Shown piece by piece: positions 8,295 through 15,634 of a stretch of DNA of 64,000 nucleotides. Position 1 is the first letter of the stretch. Every line of letters begins with the position of its first letter. The translations under genes and the position numbers were made by a program. The stretch comes from DASUPK01 sp963815045 (lineage in GTDB: Bacteria; Actinomycetota; Thermoleophilia; Solirubrobacterales; 70-9). The stretch spans positions 372,001 to 436,000 of the forward strand of contig CAWFET010000003.1 in NCBI GenBank assembly GCA_963815045.1. Reading direction: 5' to 3'. The notes under the pieces are model-generated. The model saw only the letters and a program-made list of their open reading frames with translations. It had not been told where the DNA came from and did no database searches.

Positions 8295-9802
8295 GTCGCG
8301 GCCCCCGCCTTCGTCCTCTCGGCGGGTGCCTTCCCCTTCGGCCGGCCATCCTTGGCGATCGGCAGCACGAAGCGAAAGGTAGCGCCATCGCCCGGAGACG
8401 AGTTCGCGGAGATCGCGCCGCCGTGCAGCTCGACCAGCGACTTGGCGATCGCCAGCCCCAGTCCGGTGCCGCCGACGGACTGCGACTCGCTGCTGTCCGC
8501 TCTCCAGAAGCGATCGAAGACGTGCTCGAGCTGGTCCTCATCGAGGCCGGGCCCGTCGTCGGAGACGGCGAACTCGACCTCATCGCCGACCTTGGTCGCG
8601 GAGAGACGCACCTGCGAGCCCTCTGGCGAGTACTTGTTCGCGTTCGTGAGCAGGTTGGCGAGCACTTGGCCGATCCTGCCCGCGTCGGCATGGATGTCGG
8701 GCAGGTCCTTCTCGACGCTGACGGTGAAGCGCTGGTCCTTGCCCTCGAAGTTGGGGCGCATCTGGCGGCCGATTCGCTGAGCCAGCGGGCGCACGGCCGT
8801 CGGCTCGGGCTCGATCCGCAGCTTGCCCGCGTCGCTTCGGGCGAGGTCCAGCAGGTCGTTGATCATCTTCTGGAGCTGGCCGGCGCTCTCCGCGATCACC
8901 TCCGCCGCCTCGAACTGGCGCGAGTTGAGCGACTTCCGCTGCGCGGTGAGCATCTCGGCGAATCCCTTGACCACGGTCACGGGCGTCCGCAGCTCGTGGG
9001 AGACCGTGAGCACGAAGTCGTCCTTCATCTGCTCGACCCGGTCGCGTTCCCGGGCGTCGCGCTCGAGCGAGTTGGCCATCTCGTTGAACGCCCGTCCCAG
9101 GCTCGCGATCTCGACCGGGCCGCCAACCTCCACCCGGGTGCGAAGGTCGCCGCCCGCGAGGCGCCTGGCCCCCTCGACGAGGCGGCCGAGCGGAGCGCGC
9201 ATCGAGTTGATCAAGCCGGAGAAGAGGATGAGCGCGGCGAGCAGCGCACCACCGAGGCCCGCAGCCACCAGGATGGTGGTGTTGCGCGTGTCGGTACGGG
9301 CGTTGTCCCGTGCGGTGTCCCGTGCCGCCCGGGTGTCGTTCGAGAGCTCGTCACCGGCGTTCGTCACCGCTGTGGTGAGGCTGCGTTCCACCCGTGGCGG
9401 GGGAACCTGCTCATTGATCAGGGGCTCCGCGACGCGCTTGCGCCACGCGACCTCGCCGGCGACGAGCTGGTTCAGCTTCATCGTCAGGATCACGTCGTCG
9501 TCGGTCAGGGCGCGCGCGCGGCCGGAGGCGTCCCTGAAGCTCGCGGCGGCCTGATCGAGCTCGACCTGGCTCGGCTTCTGGTGCGCCGTGGCGGGCCGCG
9601 CGGCCGCCTGCTCGAGGATGAAGGCCGAGCGGAGGCGCTCGCTCTGCAGCTCGAGGCCGAAATACCGGGTGATGTCGTTCTCGTAATTGACCCGGATCTG
9701 GAACAACCTGCCCACGCCCAGCAAGGAGACGATGAGCAGCAGCGCGAACAGGACCAGGAATCCAATTCGCAGGCGCGCGGTCAGTGAGGGGTTGAAACTC
9801 AT
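8291..9802 (-). CDS. Membrane sensor histidine kinase (HAMP, HisKA, HATPase)
   Basis: A 503-residue sensor kinase. Transmembrane helix 1 spans residues ~13-32. A mainly helical extracytoplasmic region (33-175) includes a polar RAARDTARDNARTDTRN stretch, and transmembrane helix 2 spans ~176-198. Then come HAMP (199-250), HisKA with the phosphoacceptor His269 in VSHELRTPV, and a HATPase_c domain with N box (NLLTNANKYSPEG), G1 DDGPGLDEDQLEHVFDRFWR and G2 GGTGLGLAIAKSLVELHGG. The sensor region resembles four-helix ligand-sensing domains, but no ligand can be named. It donates phosphate to the receiver encoded directly downstream. The ATG is 50 bases from the divergent secreted-protein gene. Confidence 0.92.
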   Translation of the reverse strand: MSFNPSLTARLRIGFLVLFALLLIVSLLGVGRLFQIRVNYENDITRYFGLELQSERLRSAFILEQAAARPATAHQKPSQVELDQAAASFRDASGRARALTDDDVILTMKLNQLVAGEVAWRKRVAEPLINEQVPPPRVERSLTTAVTNAGDELSNDTRAARDTARDNARTDTRNTTILVAAGLGGALLAALILFSGLINSMRAPLGRLVEGARRLAGGDLRTRVEVGGPVEIASLGRAFNEMANSLERDARERDRVEQMKDDFVLTVSHELRTPVTVVKGFAEMLTAQRKSLNSRQFEAAEVIAESAGQLQKMINDLLDLARSDAGKLRIEPEPTAVRPLAQRIGRQMRPNFEGKDQRFTVSVEKDLPDIHADAGRIGQVLANLLTNANKYSPEGSQVRLSATKVGDEVEFAVSDDGPGLDEDQLEHVFDRFWRADSSESQSVGGTGLGLAIAKSLVELHGGAISANSSPGDGATFRFVLPIAKDGRPKGKAPAERTKAGAAT

Positions 9803-9829
9803 TCTTTTTGTGGATCCCCGTTCTTTGCG

Positions 9830-9835
9830 TACACT
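9830..9835 (+). promoter_or_regulatory. Candidate promoter of the low-complexity membrane-anchored protein
   Basis: TACACT (9830..9835) has a plausible -35 partner TTGTGG (9808..9813) at 16-base spacing. A short leader with AGGGG follows before the ATG at 9853. Confidence 0.35.
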
Positions 9836-9852
9836 ACGGCGCGAGGGGTCTC

Positions 9853-10389
9853 ATGGGTAAAGGATTACTTGCCTGGTGGCGCCGCAGGATTGTGGCGCGT
9901 GGATTGGCCGGAGCGGCGCTCTTCGCCGTGCCCGTGGCCGTGGCCGCTCTGATCGGCTTCGGAGGCGGCTTCGCCGGCGTGGCCGGCGGGCTGTCCTCGG
10001 TGACCAACGGCCCCGACGCGGTGCCCGCCTCGGCTCAGGCGGGACCGAACCGGATCAACCGCGCGGTCGTCGCCCTGGCCAACCGGCAGACGACTCCCAG
10101 GAGCACCGCGGGGCAGGGCAACGGGGCCGGTGGATCCAATGGTGGATCGAACGGCACCAGCGGCACAACCGGGAGCACCGGGAGCACCGGAAGCGGCACT
10201 GATTCAAGCGCCACCCAGACGCCGACGGTGAGCGCGCCGAGCGCCCCCTCTGTCAGCCTGCCGGGGAGTGGCAGCGGCGGTGCCGGCGGTGCCGTGAGCG
10301 GCACCACCGACGTCGTCAACGGCACGGTGAACAACGTGCTCGACGGCGTCAACAACACCCTGAACGGCCTGCTCGGCGGCGGCAAGTAG
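9853..10389 (+). CDS. Hypothetical membrane-anchored, Gly/Ser/Thr-rich protein
   Basis: 178 residues from the ATG at 9853, which has AGGGG about six bases upstream; a 15-codon longer reading from 9808 lacks such a site. Basic residues (RRRIVAR) precede one hydrophobic segment (AGAALFAVPVAVAALIGFGGG), an uncleaved anchor or signal peptide. The rest is outside the membrane: a low-complexity stretch of repeated GSTGSTGS-type units, a proline/serine part, and an Asn/Val-rich tail (TTDVVNGTVNNVLDGVNNTL) that could form an amphipathic helix. I do not recognise a family. The repeats suggest a flexible cell-surface linker. Confidence 0.6.
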   Translation: MGKGLLAWWRRRIVARGLAGAALFAVPVAVAALIGFGGGFAGVAGGLSSVTNGPDAVPASAQAGPNRINRAVVALANRQTTPRSTAGQGNGAGGSNGGSNGTSGTTGSTGSTGSGTDSSATQTPTVSAPSAPSVSLPGSGSGGAGGAVSGTTDVVNGTVNNVLDGVNNTLNGLLGGGK

Positions 10390-10415
10390 GTTCCGGGCAA
10401 CCCGTTTGATCCCGG

Positions 10416-11255
10416 GTGCTCGCCTTCGCGATCAGCCTGGCTTCCGCGTTCTCCTGGGGCGTCTCGGACTTCCTCGGCGGACTGACCAGCCGGCGGCTGC
10501 CGGTCCTCGGCGTGCTGGCGGTCTCGCAGCCGGCCGGGCTCGTGCTGATCGGGGTCCTCATCCTGCTGTTCGGCGCCGACCCGATCCCAGCCGACAAGCT
10601 CGCGATCGCCGCCGTGGCCGGGGCGGCGTCCCTGGGAGGACTTTGGGCCTTCTACGCCGCGATGGCGATGGGCACGGTGAGCGTGGTCGCTCCCATCGCC
10701 TCGTTGGGAGTGGTCGTACCCGTGGCGGTGGGTCTCGCCAGGGGGGATGCGCCCGCCGTGATTCAGCTGATCGGCCTCGTGCCGGCGATCGCGGGAGTCG
10801 TGATCCTCGGCTACGAGGAGGAGCCGGACCACGCCGGGGTCGCCCGGACGTCTGTCCTGCTGGCGATTGTCGCGGGCCTGGGTTTCGGCATCTTCTTCAC
10901 CGGGCTCGATCTGGCCGCCGCCGATAGGCCGGGCTGGTCGATCCTGGCAGTGCGCGTCGGAGGCGTCGCCACGGTCGCGATCGCCCTGCTCATCTCTCGC
11001 CCTCGCCTCTCGGCTGTCTCGGGCTCGATCGCTGTCCTGCTCACGATCGGCTTCTTCGACGTGCTCGCCAACTCGCTCTTCGCGGTGGCGTCGACTAAGG
11101 GCGTGCTTCCCGTGGTGGCCGTCGGCGGCTCGATGTATCCGGCGTTCACGATCGCGCTCGCCCACGGGGTCCTCGGGGAGCGCCTGGCGCGCATCCAGTG
11201 GGCGGGCGTGGTTCTCGCCCTGCTCGGCGTCGCCCTGATCGCCGCCGGCAGCTAG
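10416..11255 (+). CDS. EamA/DMT-family small-molecule transporter
   Basis: 279 residues with ten predicted transmembrane helices arranged as two five-helix EamA repeats (residues 1-135 and 140-279). The early SWGVSDFLGGLTSRR loop and the SMYPAFTIALAHGVLGERLARIQWAGVVLALLGVALI end are typical of the drug/metabolite transporter superfamily, which exports or imports amino acids, nucleosides or sugars. GTG at 10416 follows the preceding stop by 26 bases. The substrate cannot be predicted. It converges on the HAD gene, with four bases between their stop codons. Confidence 0.88.
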   Translation: MLAFAISLASAFSWGVSDFLGGLTSRRLPVLGVLAVSQPAGLVLIGVLILLFGADPIPADKLAIAAVAGAASLGGLWAFYAAMAMGTVSVVAPIASLGVVVPVAVGLARGDAPAVIQLIGLVPAIAGVVILGYEEEPDHAGVARTSVLLAIVAGLGFGIFFTGLDLAAADRPGWSILAVRVGGVATVAIALLISRPRLSAVSGSIAVLLTIGFFDVLANSLFAVASTKGVLPVVAVGGSMYPAFTIALAHGVLGERLARIQWAGVVLALLGVALIAAGS

Positions 11256-11259
11256 GCGG

Positions 11260-11892
11260 CTAGGTCGCGGCGGTCGCCAGCTCGACGCCCGTCAGCTCCG
11301 TGAGCCGGGCGATCGTCTCCGGCGCGCTGCGGTGCCGGATTGCGGTCATGCCGACCGCCTCCGCGCCCTCGCAGTTCTCCTTCAGGTCGTCCACGAAGAT
11401 GCACCCGGCCGGCTCGACCTCGAGCCGCTCGGCGGCGAGGCGGTAGATGGCGGGCTGCGGCTTGTGGAGGCCGACCTCGGCGGAGATGACGACCTCGTCG
11501 AAGAGCTCCGCGAGCAGCTCGCGGTCGTAGTGCTCCGTGCTCCACGAGTTGGAGACCAGGCCCGTCATGAGTTCACTGGCTCGGATCCGCCGCACGGCAT
11601 CGACCATCTGGGGGACGGGCTTCATGCCGACGAACATGCTGTCGATCAGCCCGTCGGGGTTCTTCAGGCCAAGGCGCGTGCCGAAGGTCGCCTCGAAGTC
11701 GGACTCGCTGAGCTCGCCCGTCTCCAGCCCCCGGAGCTCCTTGAGCGCTTCCGGGTCGGTGCGAAACAGGTTCTTGATCGCGTCCGGGTCCAGTCCCTCC
11801 GACCGGCAGAAGTCGGCGAAGCTGTCCCAGACCGAGGTGGTCAGCACGCCGCCGAAGTCGAAGAGCACAGCCCTGAATATGCTGCCCGCCAT
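11260..11892 (-). CDS. HAD-superfamily hydrolase, ACAD10 N-domain-like
   Basis: A 210-residue cytoplasmic HAD protein. Motif I is FDFGGVL with nucleophile Asp12; the usual second aspartate is a glycine, as in several DFGGV-type members, so phosphatase activity is uncertain. A helical cap follows (LETGELSESDFEATF), then motif II (LVSNSW), a lysine region (GLHKPQPAIYRLA) and motif IV (CIFVDDLKENCEGA). The closest architecture I know is the first domain of eukaryotic ACAD10, and the next two genes match its other two domains. The start is ATG at 11892. A longer reading to 12075 runs through the APH gene and adds only low-complexity residues. TAGCCT (11906..11901) ends eight bases upstream. Confidence 0.88.
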   Translation of the reverse strand: MAGSIFRAVLFDFGGVLTTSVWDSFADFCRSEGLDPDAIKNLFRTDPEALKELRGLETGELSESDFEATFGTRLGLKNPDGLIDSMFVGMKPVPQMVDAVRRIRASELMTGLVSNSWSTEHYDRELLAELFDEVVISAEVGLHKPQPAIYRLAAERLEVEPAGCIFVDDLKENCEGAEAVGMTAIRHRSAPETIARLTELTGVELATAAT

Positions 11893-11906
11893 GGCGGAGG
11901 AGGCTA
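11878..11906. promoter_or_regulatory. Divergent leaderless promoters around overlapping start codons
   Basis: The palindrome CCATGG holds both start codons: HAD ATG reads 11892 to 11890 and the kinase ATG reads 11891 to 11893, so they share two bases. TATGCT (11878..11883) lies seven bases before the kinase ATG, inside the HAD gene. TAGCCT (11906..11901, minus) lies eight bases before the HAD ATG, inside the kinase gene. Neither has room for a leader. Confidence 0.5.
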
Positions 11907-12925
11907 TCGAGGGGATCGACCGCGACGGCGTCGAGGGCTGGTTCGAGTCGAACGTGCCCGGCGCCGAGCTGCCGCTGAGCTTCGACCGCATCTCCGGGGG
12001 CCGCTCCAACATGACGTTCGGCGTCAGGGACGCCGGCGGCCATGCCTGGGCGCTCCGCCGCCCGCCCCTGGGCAAACGACTCGGCTCGGCTCACGACATG
12101 GGACGCGAGCACCGCGTGATCGCGGCGCTTCAGGACACCCCGGTGCCCGTGCCGCCCGTCATCGGCCTCTGCGAGGACGAGTCGGTCAACGAGGCGCCCT
12201 TCTACGTGATGGGCTTCGTCGACGGCCCGATCCTGCGCTCAGCCGAGGAGGCGAAGCAGTTCGACGAGGACGAGCGCCGCGCGATCGGAGAGCGGGTGGT
12301 GGACACGCTGGTCGCCATTCACGAGGTCGATCCGGACGCCGTCGGACTCGGCGACCTGGGCCGCAAGGAGGCCTATGTCGAGCGCCAGCTCCGGCGCTGG
12401 CACGGCCAGTGGGAGAAGTCGAAGACCCGCGAGCTGCCGGCCGTCGATGCCGTCCACGAGCGCTTGGAGGCACGCGTCCCGGAGCAGGGCCCGGCGACGA
12501 TCGTCCACGGCGACTATCGGCTGGACAACATGATCCTGACCGCGGCGGGTGAGGTGGCCGCGGTCGTCGACTGGGAGCTCTGCACGCTCGGCGACCCGCT
12601 CGCCGACGTGGGAATGCTGCTGGTTTACTGGTCAGAGGAGGGCGACGACTTCATGCCCCTCTTCGCCCCCGCGACGATCGCGCCCGGTTTCCCGAAGCGC
12701 GACGACGTCCGCGAGCGCTACGCCGAGCGCTCGGGCCGCGACCTGAGCCAGATCGACTTCTTCATCGCCCTCGGCTACTGGAAGCTGGCGATCATCCTCG
12801 AGGGCGTCTACGCCCGCTACGCGTCAGGCCAGTACGGGAAGACCGACGAGGGCTTCCAGGAGTTCGCGAAGATCGTGGAGCGCCTGGCGGACGCGGCCGA
12901 CGAGGCCGCGAGCCGGCTCCCGTAG
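11891..12925 (+). CDS. APH-family kinase, ACAD10/ACAD11 kinase-domain-like
   Basis: A 344-residue aminoglycoside-phosphotransferase-fold kinase. FDRISGGRSNMTFGV (residues 31-45) forms the nucleotide loop, the catalytic loop is HGDYRLDNM (206-214, catalytic Asp208), and the metal-binding motif is VDWELCTLGDPLADVG (226-241, Asp227). The HGDYRLDN plus DWELxTLGxPLADxG wording is that of the kinase domain of ACAD10/11 and of LvaA-type kinases that phosphorylate 4-hydroxyacyl-CoA, rather than that of antibiotic-resistance enzymes. Adjacent HAD and acyl-CoA dehydrogenase genes support that role. ATG at 11891 is preferred over 11879 because of the TATGCT box seven bases upstream; readings from 11537 run antisense through the HAD gene. 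Confidence 0.9.
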   Translation: MAEEAIEGIDRDGVEGWFESNVPGAELPLSFDRISGGRSNMTFGVRDAGGHAWALRRPPLGKRLGSAHDMGREHRVIAALQDTPVPVPPVIGLCEDESVNEAPFYVMGFVDGPILRSAEEAKQFDEDERRAIGERVVDTLVAIHEVDPDAVGLGDLGRKEAYVERQLRRWHGQWEKSKTRELPAVDAVHERLEARVPEQGPATIVHGDYRLDNMILTAAGEVAAVVDWELCTLGDPLADVGMLLVYWSEEGDDFMPLFAPATIAPGFPKRDDVRERYAERSGRDLSQIDFFIALGYWKLAIILEGVYARYASGQYGKTDEGFQEFAKIVERLADAADEAASRLP

Positions 12926-13001
12926 GCGGCGGACCGCCGGGACCAACACCTGGCAGTGAAGGGAGGTTGATCCAGGCGCATCACGGCCAGGATCTCGGGG
13001 T

Positions 13002-13040
13002 GTCCTGCTTTGTGCTCGCTATACGAGCACTAATCAGGAC
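13002..13040. terminator. Two-tier hairpin in the largest intergenic gap (12926-13162)
   Basis: GTCCTG (13002..13007) pairs with CAGGAC (13035..13040), and inside them GTGCTCG (13012..13018) pairs with CGAGCAC (13024..13030) around a CTATA loop. A second, weaker stem, GCCGGG (13100..13105) with CCCGGC (13123..13128), follows. The gap lies between converging genes, so a bidirectional terminator is the simplest reading. I see no gene, tRNA or repeat family in the rest of it. Confidence 0.45.
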
Positions 13041-13162
13041 GGTCGGCTTCGCCCCGCCAAATGAGGCACTCGCTCTTCCCCAGCCGGTGTTTCGGTGGAG
13101 CCGGGCGCTTGGAGAGCTAGCTCCCGGCCTTGGCGGGTTCCGTGGAGGGGAGCGCCAGCCGC

Positions 13163-14410
13163 CTAGGCCGGGGCCTTGGCCGGCTCCTCTGCGGGAGCGT
13201 CCGACCGCTTCGCCGCGCGGTTCAGCTCGCGGCGGGCGATGACCATCTTGTGCACCTCGTCTGGGCCGTCGGCGACGCGCAGCATCCGGCTGAAGCGCCA
13301 CATACCGGCCAGCGGGGTGTCGTCCGACATGCCCAGCGAGCCGTGGACCTGGATGGCGCGGTCGAGCACGTCCATGACGACGTTGGCTGCGACCACCTTG
13401 ATCATCGAGATCGCCTGGCGGGCGCGGCGCTTGCCCTCCGTGTCCATCTGCCAGGCGGCGTAGAGGGTGAGCAGGCGGGCCTGGTCGACCTCCATCCGCG
13501 ACTGGGCGATGAAGTCCTGGACGAACTGCTTGTCGGCGAGCGGGCCGCCAAAGGCCTCGCGGGAGTTGGCGCGCTCGCACATCATCTCGATGGCGCGCTC
13601 GGCGGTGCCGATGGCGCGCATGCAGTGGTGGATGCGCCCGGGACCGAGGCGATCCTGGGCGATCACGAAGCCCGCGCCGCGCTCGCCGAGGAGATTCGAT
13701 TCCGGCACGCGGCAGTCCGTGTAGCGGACCTCGCAGTGGCCGGGCCCGCCGTCGTGGCCCATCACGGACACGTTCCGGATCAGGTCGAAGCCGGGGTTGT
13801 CGATCGGCACGATGATCATGCTCGCCCGCGTGTACGGGGCGGCGTCGGGATCGGTGACCACCATCGCGATCGCGAACTCGGCGCCGTTGGCGCCCGAGGT
13901 GAACCACTTGTGCCCGTTGATCACCCACTCGCCGTCGACGAGCTCGGCCCTGGTCTGCAGAGTCGTCGGGTCGGAGCCGGAGACTTCGGGCTCGGTCATC
14001 GAGAAACAGCTGCGGATCTCGCCGTCGAGCAGTGGCTGGAGGAACCGCTCCTTCTGCTCGGGCGTGCCGTGGTCGGCGAGGATCTCGCTGTTCCCGGTAT
14101 CGGGTGCCGAGCAGTTGAATGCCATCGGGGCGACGATGGGACTGCGGCCCATCTGCTCGCAGAGGATCCCGTACTCCCAGTTGGTCAGGCCGGCGCCGAA
14201 CTCATCGCCGGGGAGGAAGAGGTTCCACAGGCCCTCCTCCTTCGCCTTGGCTCTGATGTCGACGAGGATCTCGGGATAGGGGACCCCGGGCTTGACCTCG
14301 TCGTCGATGGCCTGGATGACCTCTGCTTCCACCGGGTAGCAGTGCTCATCCATGAACGCCTCGATGCGCTCCCGGAGGGACTCGACCTCGGGCGATGGAT
14401 TGAAGTCCAT
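13163..14410 (-). CDS. Acyl-CoA dehydrogenase, ACAD10/ACAD11-like
   Basis: A 415-residue flavoprotein. It starts FNPSPEVESLRERIEAFMDEHCYP, the opening typical of the ACAD10/11 dehydrogenase domain. It carries the FAD/substrate segments CFSMTEPEVSGSDPT and KWFTSGA, and the C-terminal helices GRIHHCMRAIG, ANSREAFGGPLADKQ and QVHGSLGMSDDTPL. At the place of the usual catalytic Glu (YEGT) it reads ADGPDEVH near residue 381, again as in ACAD10/11. The family binds acyl-CoA and FAD in the cytoplasm; members with this signature handle 4-phosphoacyl-CoA made by the partner kinase. ATG at 14410 is preceded by TAGGGT at seven bases. The C-terminus ends in an Ala/Glu/Pro tail. Confidence 0.92.
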   Translation of the reverse strand: MDFNPSPEVESLRERIEAFMDEHCYPVEAEVIQAIDDEVKPGVPYPEILVDIRAKAKEEGLWNLFLPGDEFGAGLTNWEYGILCEQMGRSPIVAPMAFNCSAPDTGNSEILADHGTPEQKERFLQPLLDGEIRSCFSMTEPEVSGSDPTTLQTRAELVDGEWVINGHKWFTSGANGAEFAIAMVVTDPDAAPYTRASMIIVPIDNPGFDLIRNVSVMGHDGGPGHCEVRYTDCRVPESNLLGERGAGFVIAQDRLGPGRIHHCMRAIGTAERAIEMMCERANSREAFGGPLADKQFVQDFIAQSRMEVDQARLLTLYAAWQMDTEGKRRARQAISMIKVVAANVVMDVLDRAIQVHGSLGMSDDTPLAGMWRFSRMLRVADGPDEVHKMVIARRELNRAAKRSDAPAEEPAKAPA

Positions 14411-14417
14411 TATCTGG

Positions 14418-14423
14418 ACCCTA
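14418..14423 (-). promoter_or_regulatory. Candidate -10 box TAGGGT for the acyl-CoA dehydrogenase
   Basis: On the minus strand TAGGGT follows the RibD-like stop codon directly and ends seven bases before the dehydrogenase ATG. The dehydrogenase could therefore be transcribed on its own as well as with the upstream genes. Confidence 0.42.
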
Positions 14424-15188
14424 CTACGAGAGTCCGCGATAGCGGGTGAAGAGCTCGCTATCGGACTCGAGCAGCCAGGCGAGCTCGACCTGATCGATGT
14501 CGGCGAGTGCGCCCTCCAGGACCCTCGGGCCCTCGCCGCCGGCGATCTTCGGGGCGATGGTGAGGAAGAGCTCGTCAGCCAGACCGCCCTCGCGAAGCCG
14601 GCCGTGGAGGGTCGGCCCGCCCTCGCAGAGGACCGACCTGATGCCCCTCTCCTCGAGAAGCCAGGCGAGGGCGCGGTCGAGCTCGACGCCCTCCGGATGG
14701 CGCACGACGGTCACCGGCGTCGCCGTCTCCGGAGGTTCCTCCTCCGAGGCCGTGAAGACCACGACCCGGCCGCCGCCGTCGGTGAAGAGCCCGGCGTCCC
14801 AGGGAAGCTCGAGGCGGTTGGACACGATCACGCCGAGCGGGTCGTGGGCGAGGCCGATGCGCTCCCGGTAGGCCCGCAGCTCGGGGTCGGGGACGATCCG
14901 GCCGTAGCGCTCGGCACGCATCGTCCCCGCGCCGATCATCACCGCGTCGACGTGAGTGCGGAGGCGCTGGAGCATCTCCGTGTCGGTGTCGCTGCCGATC
15001 GCGCCCGACCTCCCCGAGATGGCCGCCCGGCCGTCGAGCGTGGTGGCGAAGTTGAGGATCAGATAGGGGCGGTCCGGGTGGGCCAGCTCCCCTAGATCGA
15101 GCTCGGCGAGCTGCTCGGCCACGGTGGTCTCCGCCTGATCGGGCAGGAGGCGGCGAACCTGATGTGTCTCGCCCGGGATCTTGCTCAT
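14424..15188 (-). CDS. RibD C-terminal (DHFR-like) reductase family protein
   Basis: 254 residues with the fold of the pyrimidine reductase half of RibD. LNFATTLDGRAAISGRSGAIGS is the family's nucleotide-binding opening. VDAVMIGAGTMRAERYG, a mid-domain VIVSNRLELPW, and LCEGGPTLHGRLREGGLADEL with the paired glycines complete it. The deaminase half of RibD is missing, so this stand-alone NADPH-dependent reductase may act on a riboflavin-pathway intermediate, a pterin or another substrate. ATG at 15188 overlaps the RpiB-like stop by four bases (ATGA); longer readings add Arg-rich out-of-family residues. It lies in the run sulfotransferase, RpiB, RibD-like, dehydrogenase. Confidence 0.85.
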   Translation of the reverse strand: MSKIPGETHQVRRLLPDQAETTVAEQLAELDLGELAHPDRPYLILNFATTLDGRAAISGRSGAIGSDTDTEMLQRLRTHVDAVMIGAGTMRAERYGRIVPDPELRAYRERIGLAHDPLGVIVSNRLELPWDAGLFTDGGGRVVVFTASEEEPPETATPVTVVRHPEGVELDRALAWLLEERGIRSVLCEGGPTLHGRLREGGLADELFLTIAPKIAGGEGPRVLEGALADIDQVELAWLLESDSELFTRYRGLS

Positions 15189-15628
15189 CGGCCCTCGATC
15201 TCGGTGAGGTGCTCGACGTTTGCGGTGTCGTCGGGCTCCGCGCTGGGCTCTCCCTCGAACCATGCGTCGAGGATCTCCGCGAGCTCGGCCTCCGACGTGG
15301 CGCGGAGGCTGAGCGCCAGGGCGTTGGCGTCGTTCCACCGGCGCGCTCCCTCGGCCGTCTGGGCATCGAGGCAGAGCGCGGCGCGCACACCGCTCACCTT
15401 GTTGGCCGCGATCGAGGCCCCCGTCCCGGTCCAGCAGCAGACGATCGCCTGCTCTGAGCGGCCCTCGGCCACGTCCCGCGCGGCCGCCTCGCTGGCCCAG
15501 GCCCAGTCATCCCGCTCCTCCTCGCTGAGCGCGCCGTGGGGGATCAGCTCATGCCCACGCTTGCGGAGCTCGTCGAGGACGCTCTCGGCGACGCCCACGC
15601 GCTCGTCGGCGGCGACGGAAATCCGCAC
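15185..15628 (-). CDS. RpiB/LacAB-family sugar-phosphate isomerase-like protein
   Basis: 147 residues. It begins MRISVAADERVGVAESVLDELRKRGHELIPHG, the first strand-helix unit of the RpiB fold. It has the family's active-site helix as CCWTGTGASIAANKVSGVRAALC and ends with a helix ahead of an acidic tail. RpiB enzymes interconvert ribose-5-phosphate and ribulose-5-phosphate; LacAB and other relatives use different sugar phosphates. The usual CGTGxG active-site loop reads CWTGTGA here, and the protein ends in a Glu/Asp-rich stretch, so the substrate may differ. GTG at 15628 lies six bases after the sulfotransferase stop. Confidence 0.82.
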   Translation of the reverse strand: MRISVAADERVGVAESVLDELRKRGHELIPHGALSEEERDDWAWASEAAARDVAEGRSEQAIVCCWTGTGASIAANKVSGVRAALCLDAQTAEGARRWNDANALALSLRATSEAELAEILDAWFEGEPSAEPDDTANVEHLTEIEGR

Positions 15629-15634
15629 GCGGGA

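Noticed and set aside
10130..10200. CRISPR or tandem-repeat array
   Set aside because: The GSTGST-type coding repeat is a short in-frame low-complexity run with no spacers.
11332..12552. 406-codon plus-strand frame over the HAD and kinase genes
   Set aside because: The first part is antisense of the HAD gene and the second is an alternative frame of the kinase; neither shows a family pattern.
13002..13040. A tRNA or small structured RNA
   Set aside because: It lacks a T arm, acceptor arm and cloverleaf spacing; a terminator hairpin is simpler.
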